Assembly (NCBI RefSeq): GCF_001302565.1
Contig: NZ_CP012750.1
Span: 2,604,001-2,668,000, forward strand
Length of the DNA: 64,000 bases
Reading direction: 5' to 3'
Source: Glutamicibacter halophytocola
Lineage (GTDB): Bacteria > Actinomycetota > Actinomycetes > Actinomycetales > Micrococcaceae
Shown here: positions 57,757 to 64,000 of the stretch, in pieces
Layout: each line of letters starts with the position of its first letter
How positions within the stretch are numbered: position 1 is the first letter of the stretch
Position numbers and translations under genes: made by a program
The notes under the pieces: generated by a model
Told to the model about the DNA's origin: nothing
Databases searched by the model: none
The model's input: only the letters and a program-made list of their open reading frames with translations

Positions 57757-59973
57757 ATGACTAGCTCCCCCCAGGAAACTACTTCTCACTTACGCGACGT
57801 TCCCTCTTCGAAAGTCAACGAAGACAGAATTGAGCCAGCTGAATCACTTCCGGACCTGCACCCCGCGGGCGAATTCCACAACGAGCGTTTTCTCGATCGC
57901 GAACTGAGCTGGCTGCACTTTAATGCCCGCGTGCTGGAACTGGCCGAGGACACGACACTGCCGCTCCTGGAGCGCGTGAACTTCTTGTCCATCTTTGCCT
58001 CGAACCTCGATGAATTCTTCATGGTTCGCGTCGCCGGCCTCAAGCGCCGCATTGCCGCAGGGCTCGCAGTGCCCGCAGCCAATGGCATGAATCCGGTTGA
58101 CCAGCTGGAGCTGCTGCTGTCCTCCGCCCACGCGCTGCAAACGCGGCACGCAAAAGTATTCTCCGATTCGGTCACTCCGGATTTGGCTGAGCAGGGAATC
58201 CGCATCACTACCTGGGAAGATCTCTCGGCAAGCGAACGAGACGTGCTCTCCAAGTGGTTCGTCTCCCAGGTCTTCCCGGTGCTCACCCCGCTGGCCGTTG
58301 ACCCGGCACACCCTTTCCCCTACATCTCAGGCTTGTCGCTGAATCTTGCCGTGGTCGTCCGCAACCCGCTGACCGGCAAGCAGCTCTTTGCCCGCCTGAA
58401 GGTTCCGGACACCATCGCGCGCCTGATCAGCATTGACGGCACCCGTGCCGCCCATTCATCGCATCGCACCGCGCGTTTCATTCCCCTTGAGGCGCTCATC
58501 GCCGTGCACCTTGAGCTGCTCTTCCCGGGCATGGAAATCGTTGAACACCATTTCTTCCGCGTCACCCGCAACGAGGATCTGGAAGTCGAAGAAGACGACG
58601 CGGAAAACCTGCTCCAGGCTCTGGAGAAGGAGCTGTTGCGCCGCCGCTTCGGCCCACCGGTGCGCCTTGAGGTTGCCGATGACATCAACCCGGAAATCAT
58701 GGAGTTGCTAACCCGGGAATTGGCGGTCGAAGAGGACGAAGTCTTCAAGCTGCCAGCCCCGCTGGATCTGCGTGGACTCGGCGTCATCGCTTCGCTTGAC
58801 CGTGCCGAATTGCATTACACGAAGCACATGGGCCACACTTCGCGGCACTTGAACGAGTCGGAAACGGCCAAGGCAGCCAACGTATTTGCTGCCGTCCGCC
58901 GGCGAGACATCTTGTTGCACCACCCGTATGATTCCTTCTCCACCAGCGTTCAGGCGTTCTTGGAGCAGGCTGCTGCCGATCCGAAGGTCATGGCGATCAA
59001 GCAGACCTTGTACCGCACCAGTGGCGATTCACCCATCGTCGATGCTTTGATTGACGCTGCCGAAGCTGGCAAGCAGGTTTTGGCGCTGGTGGAAATCAAG
59101 GCCCGCTTTGACGAGCAGGCGAATATTTCCTGGGCGAGGAAGCTGGAACAGGCCGGCGTCCACGTCGTATACGGCATCGTGGGTCTCAAGACCCACTCCA
59201 AGTTGTCGCTGGTGGTGCGCCGCGAAGGCGACAAGCTGCGGCGCTACTGCCACATCGGCACCGGCAACTACCACCCGCGCACCGCTCGCTACTACGAAGA
59301 CTTCGGACTGCTCACTTGTGACGACGCGGTCGGCGAAGACGTGTCCAAGCTCTTCAACCAGCTTTCCGGGTACGCTCCGCGCTCCACCTACAGCCGTTTG
59401 CTCGTGGCCCCGCGTTCGGTGCGCACCGGCTTGCTGGCACACATCGAAAAGGAAATCGCCAACGCAAAGTCGGGCCTTGAGGCCAAGGTGGTCATCAAGG
59501 TGAACTCCATCGTTGACGAAGCGATTATCGATTCGCTGTACCGGGCCAGCCAGGCAGGTGTCAAAGTTGAAGTGATTGTTCGCGGCATCTGCGCCCTGCG
59601 CCCAGGAGTCCCGGGTTTGAGCGAAAACATCGAAGTGCGTTCCATCCTGGGCCGCTTCTTGGAACACAGCCGCGTCTTCATGTTTGCCAACGCCGGAGAC
59701 CCGCTGGTCTACATCGGCTCCGCCGACATGATGCACCGCAACTTGGACCGCCGGGTCGAGGCTTTGGTCTCCCTGCGCAACCCAGAAGACGTTGAGGACC
59801 TGACCAATCAGCTGGAGCTCTACATGGCCGACTCCACGGCCTCGTGGCACCTGAATTCCGACGGGGAATGGATCCGCCATTCCCAGGATGAAGAAGGCAA
59901 CCCGTTGACCGATATCCAGTTTTGGCTTATCGAAGACCATGCCCGCCGACGCAATAGTGGACGTAACAGCTAG
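57757..59973 (+). CDS. ppk1: polyphosphate kinase 1
   Basis: Makes inorganic polyphosphate from ATP and reverses it. N-terminal domain with [20 protein letters not shown] and [16 protein letters not shown], and the C-terminal catalytic region with [20 protein letters not shown] (autophosphorylated His) and [19 protein letters not shown]. 738 residues, with an extra charged N-terminus. A six-codon frame at 57744-57764 overlaps its start. Followed with a one-base overlap by mutT1. Confidence 0.96.
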   Translation: MTSSPQETTSHLRDVPSSKVNEDRIEPAESLPDLHPAGEFHNERFLDRELSWLHFNARVLELAEDTTLPLLERVNFLSIFASNLDEFFMVRVAGLKRRIAAGLAVPAANGMNPVDQLELLLSSAHALQTRHAKVFSDSVTPDLAEQGIRITTWEDLSASERDVLSKWFVSQVFPVLTPLAVDPAHPFPYISGLSLNLAVVVRNPLTGKQLFARLKVPDTIARLISIDGTRAAHSSHRTARFIPLEALIAVHLELLFPGMEIVEHHFFRVTRNEDLEVEEDDAENLLQALEKELLRRRFGPPVRLEVADDINPEIMELLTRELAVEEDEVFKLPAPLDLRGLGVIASLDRAELHYTKHMGHTSRHLNESETAKAANVFAAVRRRDILLHHPYDSFSTSVQAFLEQAAADPKVMAIKQTLYRTSGDSPIVDALIDAAEAGKQVLALVEIKARFDEQANISWARKLEQAGVHVVYGIVGLKTHSKLSLVVRREGDKLRRYCHIGTGNYHPRTARYYEDFGLLTCDDAVGEDVSKLFNQLSGYAPRSTYSRLLVAPRSVRTGLLAHIEKEIANAKSGLEAKVVIKVNSIVDEAIIDSLYRASQAGVKVEVIVRGICALRPGVPGLSENIEVRSILGRFLEHSRVFMFANAGDPLVYIGSADMMHRNLDRRVEALVSLRNPEDVEDLTNQLELYMADSTASWHLNSDGEWIRHSQDEEGNPLTDIQFWLIEDHARRRNSGRNS

Positions 59974-60980
59974 TGATCGAGCCTCAACTGCACGAAGCCG
60001 CTTCGCGGGTTCGTGAGATCATCCGCTCGGTGGATGCCGAGGAAATCACTCTCGGAGACTTTGACATCGTCGCCGCCGGCGCGATCCCCTGGCGGATCGT
60101 CGATGGCAAAGTGCAAGTGCTGCTGATTCACCGCCCAAAGTATGACGACTGGTCGTGGCCCAAGGGCAAATTGGATCCGGGCGAGTCCATCGCCGAATGC
60201 GCCGTGCGCGAAGTGCGTGAAGAAATCGGACTGCGGATTACACTCGGTCTCCCGCTCTCGGCTACGGCTTATTCGGTGAAGCAGAAATCCAAGGTGGTGT
60301 ACTACTGGGCGGCCAAGACCGATCCGCAAACATCCATTGATCCCGATGGCGCCGAATGCGACGACACTCGGTGGGTCAGCGCCAAAAAGGCTGCGCAGCT
60401 GCTGACCAATCCCACCGACGCGCAACCGCTGGTGGATCTGGTCAAGGCCCACAAGGAAGGGACGCTTGACGCCCTTCCCGTCTTGATAGTCCGGCATGCC
60501 AAGGCCAAGCCCCGTGGAAACTGGACCCGGGCCGAGGACGAACGCCCTTTGGCAGCCACCGGCCGGCGCCAGGCACAAGCGGTTTCCCGCATGCTCGAAG
60601 CGTGGCAACCAGCCAATATCGCGTCTTCCCCGTGGCTGCGCTGTGTCCAGACCTTCGCCCCCTACGCCACCTTGCACGCGATGAAGATGAAGAACCTTCG
60701 GTCGCTCACCGAACATGCCGCAACACGGCACCCGGAACGCGCGCGCCGCGCCGTCCAGAAGCTTTTCGATAAATATCGCTCCCAGGCTATCTGCACGCAC
60801 CGGCCGGTCCTGCCGTTCGTTTTGGAAGTCCTGGCTGATAACTCGTCGGCTGAATTGGTGAAGTCCCTGCCAAAGGATGACCCCTATCTTGAGCCCGGAT
60901 CGCTGATTGTCGCCCAGCAGGTGCAAGGAGCAAAGCAGCGGATCGTCTCCTTCGAGATCCACAACCCGTTCCACGACTGA
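59973..60980 (+). CDS. mutT1: Nudix hydrolase fused to histidine phosphatase (MutT1 type)
   Basis: 335 residues. N-terminal Nudix domain with the box GKLDPGESIAECAVREVREE(IG) around residues 65-90, then from about 170 a histidine-phosphatase domain: catalytic RHAKAKPRG, and THRPVLPF carrying the second His. In mycobacteria this fusion cleans up 8-oxo-dGTP and related nucleotides. GTG start shares its G with the ppk1 stop (TAGTG), so the two are strongly coupled; the same gene order occurs in mycobacteria. Confidence 0.9.
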   Translation: MIEPQLHEAASRVREIIRSVDAEEITLGDFDIVAAGAIPWRIVDGKVQVLLIHRPKYDDWSWPKGKLDPGESIAECAVREVREEIGLRITLGLPLSATAYSVKQKSKVVYYWAAKTDPQTSIDPDGAECDDTRWVSAKKAAQLLTNPTDAQPLVDLVKAHKEGTLDALPVLIVRHAKAKPRGNWTRAEDERPLAATGRRQAQAVSRMLEAWQPANIASSPWLRCVQTFAPYATLHAMKMKNLRSLTEHAATRHPERARRAVQKLFDKYRSQAICTHRPVLPFVLEVLADNSSAELVKSLPKDDPYLEPGSLIVAQQVQGAKQRIVSFEIHNPFHD

Positions 60981-60990
60981 TTTCCTGCTC

Positions 60991-61012
60991 GGCCCTGCCT
61001 CTCGGCGGGGCC
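60991..61012 (+). terminator. terminator-like hairpin after mutT1
   Basis: GGCCCTGCC/GGCGGGGCC, nine pairs with one wobble, loop TCTC, then TTGCCATATTC. Moderate T content. Confidence 0.6.
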
Positions 61013-61114
61013 TTGCCATATTCTCCATAACTGTTCAAAGCCGTTGCATTCGGCTCCGATTAGGGATAAGACTGTAATCAGCAAACGTTTTTAACCCGAA
61101 ATCGAGGTACGGTC

Positions 61115-61447
61115 ATGACTGCTCAACAGCCGCGGCAACCAGTGGAAAAAGTTGTTCACCATGGACTGCGCCTTGACCACGACGAAAGCCGCGGACGCTT
61201 TTCGCTGTGGCATGGTTCCACCTTCGTGGGCTTCCTTGGCTATTACCGGGAAGGCGACGTCGTTACCCTCCAGCACACCATCGTCAATGAAGAATTCGGC
61301 CGTCGCGGATATGCCCGCGCCTTGGTGACGCTGGTGCTGGATCGCTTCAAGAATGAAGGCTTGAAGATCATCCCCGAGTGCAGCTACGTCCAGGATTACC
61401 TGCGCCGCTATCCGGAATACAACAGCATGGTTGTCAAGAAGAGCTAG
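61115..61447 (+). CDS. YjdJ-type GNAT acetyltransferase
   Basis: 110 residues. LQHTIVNEEFGRRGYARALV carries the acetyl-CoA binding Arg-x-x-Gly-x-Ala, and CSYVQDYLRRYPEYNSMV is the usual C-terminus of the small YjdJ subgroup. Substrate unknown. GAGG precedes the ATG and TTGCAT-17-TAAGAC at 61044-61072 may be its promoter. Confidence 0.88.
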   Translation: MTAQQPRQPVEKVVHHGLRLDHDESRGRFSLWHGSTFVGFLGYYREGDVVTLQHTIVNEEFGRRGYARALVTLVLDRFKNEGLKIIPECSYVQDYLRRYPEYNSMVVKKS

Positions 61448-61481
61448 TTTCCGCCACTGCGAGATGTGTCATCAAGCCCAG

Positions 61482-61513
61482 TAGTTCACGGTGCGGTTGC
61501 CGTGAACTAAACT
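61482..61513 (+). promoter_or_regulatory. candidate thyA promoter inside a perfect inverted repeat
   Basis: TTCACG (61485-61490), 17 bases, TAAACT (61508-61513). The inverted repeat TAGTTCACGG-TGCGGTTG-CCGTGAACTA covers the -35 and touches the -10. Start of transcription would fall on the thyA GTG, giving a leaderless mRNA. Alternatively the repeat is a terminator of the GNAT gene. Confidence 0.55.
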
Positions 61514-61520
61514 TGGGTGG

Positions 61521-62324
61521 GTGAACATCCCGACACCCTATGAAGACCTGCTCGAAGATGTGCTGGCGAACGGCACCTCTAAAGAAGACCGCACCGGGAC
61601 CGGAACCATTTCCGTCTTTGGCCGCCAAATCCGCTTTGATCTTCAAGACTCATTTCCGCTGATCACCACGAAAAGAGTGCACTTCAAGTCGGTCGCGGCT
61701 GAACTGTTGTGGTTCTTGCGCGGCGAATCCAACGTGAAGTGGCTGCAGGACCAAGGTGTGCGCATCTGGAACGAATGGGCCGACGAAGACGGCGAGCTCG
61801 GACCGGTGTACGGAGTCCAGTGGCGCAGCTGGCCAACGCCCGATGGCGGCCACATCGACCAGATTTCCCAGCTGGTCGACTCATTGCGCAACAATCCCGA
61901 CTCTCGTCGCCATATCGTCTCGGCATGGAACGTCTCCGAGATCCAGAACATGGCGTTGCCGCCATGCCACGTCTTCTTCCAGTTCTACGTTGCCGACGGC
62001 AAGCTCTCCTGCCAGCTCTACCAGCGCAGTGCAGACATGTTCCTCGGCGTGCCATTCAACATCGCTTCCTACGCCTTGCTGACCATGATGCTGGCACAGC
62101 AGCTGGATCTTGAGCCCGGGGAATTCATTTGGACCGGTGGCGACGTGCACATCTACACAAACCACCTGGAACAGGTCAAGGAACAGCTGCGCCGGGATCC
62201 CTACCCGTACCCGACCTTGAGCTTCACTTCCAAGCCTTCCTCAATTTTTGACTACACGCTGGAAGACTTCACGATCAACGATTACCAGCACCACCCGACG
62301 ATCAAGGGAACTGTCGCAGTATGA
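61521..62324 (+). CDS. thyA: thymidylate synthase (ThyA type), probably leaderless, GTG start
   Basis: Makes dTMP from dUMP using methylene-tetrahydrofolate. [20 protein letters not shown], the catalytic [11 protein letters not shown]ys, [20 protein letters not shown] and [16 protein letters not shown] are diagnostic. 267 residues. The start GTG has only GGGTGG touching it, too close for normal ribosome binding. Overlaps folA by four bases, so the folate cycle enzymes are co-translated. Confidence 0.97.
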   Translation: MNIPTPYEDLLEDVLANGTSKEDRTGTGTISVFGRQIRFDLQDSFPLITTKRVHFKSVAAELLWFLRGESNVKWLQDQGVRIWNEWADEDGELGPVYGVQWRSWPTPDGGHIDQISQLVDSLRNNPDSRRHIVSAWNVSEIQNMALPPCHVFFQFYVADGKLSCQLYQRSADMFLGVPFNIASYALLTMMLAQQLDLEPGEFIWTGGDVHIYTNHLEQVKEQLRRDPYPYPTLSFTSKPSSIFDYTLEDFTINDYQHHPTIKGTVAV

Positions 62325-62896
62325 CCGAAGCACCACGCCACGCTGAGAGATTAGAACCACTGCTCGGAGCTATTTGGGCCCAGGCCAACAACGGGATTAT
62401 TGGCGCTCAGGGCACCATGCCGTGGCATGTGCCAGAAGATCTGGCGCACTTCAAGCGCATCACTGCTGGACACCCGGTGGTCATGGGGCGCACGACGTGG
62501 AATTCATTCCCCGCAAAGTTCCGCCCGCTTCCCGGACGCACCAACATTGTGCTGACCGGCCAAGCCGAGCTGCATGAGCAGCTGCGCAAGGACGGGGCCG
62601 TTCCGGCATCGACCTTGGATGAGGCCTTGGCTTTGGCCCGCAAGGCTGAAGGCAGCGAAGAGGTGTGGATCATTGGTGGCGGAAAAGTTTATGCCCAGGC
62701 GCTACCGCTCTTGGACGTGGCGGTGATTACCAAGCTGGATCTGGAGCCAGCTGGTGATACTTCTGCCCCGCAGCTTTCCGGCGACTTCGCTATCGGAGCC
62801 ACCGAACCTGCACAAGATCCGGATGAAGCCAACTGGCATGCCTCCTCCACCGGTATCCGCTACCGCTTTGAAACCTGGCTGCGCCAAAAGGACTAG
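62321..62896 (+). CDS. folA: dihydrofolate reductase
   Basis: Regenerates tetrahydrofolate after thymidylate synthesis. [29 protein letters not shown] with the catalytic acid, [20 protein letters not shown], and [15 protein letters not shown] are typical. 191 residues, with about 12 extra at the N-terminus compared with E. coli. Coupled to thyA through ATGA. Confidence 0.97.
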   Translation: MTEAPRHAERLEPLLGAIWAQANNGIIGAQGTMPWHVPEDLAHFKRITAGHPVVMGRTTWNSFPAKFRPLPGRTNIVLTGQAELHEQLRKDGAVPASTLDEALALARKAEGSEEVWIIGGGKVYAQALPLLDVAVITKLDLEPAGDTSAPQLSGDFAIGATEPAQDPDEANWHASSTGIRYRFETWLRQKD

Positions 62897-62903
62897 GACA
62901 ACC

Positions 62904-63131
62904 ATGAAAAAATACCTCGGAGAGCTCAAGCAGCACCCGGAAGCACTATTCGTTCTCGGCTACATGCTTTTCCCGCTGCTGGCACTGGTTGTCGCGGCCC
63001 TCGGCTTCTTCATGGTGCTGGGCGGGCACAAGATCTTCGGCTTGGTCCTCTTGCTGGTCCCAGCGCAGATCTTCATCTTCTCGGCCGTCTGGGCCATTAA
63101 TAACCGCAAGCGCCTGCTTGAGGAAAAGTAA
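62904..63131 (+). CDS. small two-helix membrane protein
   Basis: 75 residues: a Lys-rich start (MKKYLGELKQHPEALFVLGY), two membrane helices (about 16-37 and 41-62), and a basic end (NNRKRLLEEK). It lies 7 bases after folA, so same transcript. AGGACAA precedes the ATG. Function not recognised. Confidence 0.85.
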   Translation: MKKYLGELKQHPEALFVLGYMLFPLLALVVAALGFFMVLGGHKIFGLVLLLVPAQIFIFSAVWAINNRKRLLEEK

Positions 63132-63146
63132 AACTTTTGCTGTACC

Positions 63147-63185
63147 GAATCACACCTGAACCCAGCTGGGGCTTGGGTGTGATTC
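63147..63185 (+). terminator. terminator of thyA-folA operon
   Basis: GAATCACACC/GGTGTGATTC outer stem with a CCCAGCTGGG palindrome inside, followed by TGCTTT. Confidence 0.72.
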
Positions 63186-63243
63186 TGCTTTAACTGCTGT
63201 AACGAACCGGGCTCCATAGCCTGATCGCCCCTACCATGGAGAC

Positions 63244-64000
63244 ATGACTTCATCTGTTGGTTTTGTAGGTTACCGTGGCATGGTTGGCTCCGTGCTGATG
63301 CAGCGCATGCTCGACGAGGGCGACTTTGCGCAGATCGATCCGGTATTTTTCTCCACGTCGAATGCCGGCGGCAAGGCACCTTCCTTCGCAGAAGGCACCG
63401 GTGCGCTAGAGGATGCGTATGACATCCAGACGCTGTCCAAGCTGCCGATTATCGTCACCGCGCAGGGCGGGGACTACACAACCAAGGTCCATGCAGAACT
63501 GCGCAAAACGGGCTGGGATGGCCTGTGGATCGATGCCGCGTCCACGCTGCGCATGAATGACGACTCGGTCATCGTCCTGGATCCCGTGAACCGCAGCGTC
63601 ATCGACCAGTCCCTTGAATCTGGCGTGAAGGACTTTGTCGGCGGCAACTGCACCGTCTCGTGCATGCTGATGGGCTTGGGCGGGCTGTTCAAGAACAACC
63701 TGGTCGAGTGGGGCACCGCGATGACCTACCAGGCCGCTTCCGGTGGCGGCGCCCGCCATATGCGCGAGCTGCTCACCCAGTTCGGCGACATCAACGCCTC
63801 GGTAGGTGCCGAATTGGCCGACCCGGCCAGCGCGATCCTGGACATTGACCGCAAGGTGCTCGAAACCCAGCGCGGCGCTTTGGATGCTGCGCAATTCGGC
63901 GTCCCGCTCGGCGGCTCGCTGATCCCGTGGATCGACGCCGATCTGGGTAATGGCCAGTCCCGCGAAGAGTGGAAGGCCGGCATGGAAACCAACAAGATCC
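63244..64000 (+). CDS. asd: aspartate-semialdehyde dehydrogenase, 5' part
   Basis: Second step of the aspartate pathway to lysine, threonine and methionine. The first 252 codons are inside the window; the rest runs off the right edge. [17 protein letters not shown] (NADP site) and [17 protein letters not shown] with the catalytic Cys, then [19 protein letters not shown]. The sequence is of the E. coli Asd type rather than the other common bacterial type. ATG has no strong ribosome-binding site. Confidence 0.94.
   Translation, partial: MTSSVGFVGYRGMVGSVLMQRMLDEGDFAQIDPVFFSTSNAGGKAPSFAEGTGALEDAYDIQTLSKLPIIVTAQGGDYTTKVHAELRKTGWDGLWIDAASTLRMNDDSVIVLDPVNRSVIDQSLESGVKDFVGGNCTVSCMLMGLGGLFKNNLVEWGTAMTYQAASGGGARHMRELLTQFGDINASVGAELADPASAILDIDRKVLETQRGALDAAQFGVPLGGSLIPWIDADLGNGQSREEWKAGMETNKI

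Overview
The window reads as a chromosome segment from a moderately high-GC actinobacterium of the Micrococcaceae, most like Arthrobacter or Glutamicibacter. This rests on gene order and protein style: tRNA-Trp-secE-nusG-rplKA-rplJL, GlnR next to mycothiol synthase, ppk1 next to a MutT1-type Nudix/phosphatase, an acidic extension on NusG, and frequent TTG/GTG starts. No species call is possible without a search. I see no phage, insertion sequence, CRISPR array or rRNA gene.

Layout. 1-2.0 kb: the 5' part of truA and two tandem paralogous lipoprotein genes. 2.1-5.3 kb: infA-rpmJ-rpsM-rpsK-rpoA-rplQ (reverse). 5.4-8.5 kb: secY-adk-map. 8.5-12.6 kb: the spc cluster rplN-rplX-rplE-rpsH-rplF-rplR-rpsE-rpmD-rplO, without rpsN. 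12.6-17.4 kb: a guest block (lipoprotein, OmpA-like protein, membrane EEP protein, VOC protein, AraC regulator, Rid-family protein) that separates spc from S10. 17.4-22.7 kb: the S10 operon rpsJ to rpsQ. 23.1-26.9 kb: one very large membrane protein. 27-31.5 kb: the str operon rpsL-rpsG-fusA-tuf. 32.1-39.6 kb: rpoB-rpoC. 40.3-41.9 kb: YbaK-like deacylase and an acyltransferase. 42-46.3 kb: tRNA-Trp, secE, nusG, rplK, rplA, rplJ, rplL.

After 46.5 kb the content changes to aspartate aminotransferase, a PspC-type envelope-stress two-component island, pfkA, a YgfZ-like protein, a nitrobindin-like protein, a 39-aa membrane microprotein, glnR-mshD, ppk1-mutT1, a GNAT protein, thyA-folA with a small membrane protein, and the start of asd.

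The translation and transcription core is cut into separate transcription units by strong hairpin terminators after map, adk, rplO, rpsQ, tuf, rpoC, rplA and rplL, each with a candidate upstream promoter where one could be read. The genes inserted between ribosomal clusters are mostly envelope proteins. The most unusual unexplained structure is a set of three consecutive stem-loops with the same purine-rich loop motif (plus a degenerate fourth copy) at about 43.27-43.40 kb, between the rplA terminator and the rplJ promoter and outside the L10-leader-like region. Second is a predicted leaderless thyA promoter covered by a perfect 10-bp inverted repeat.
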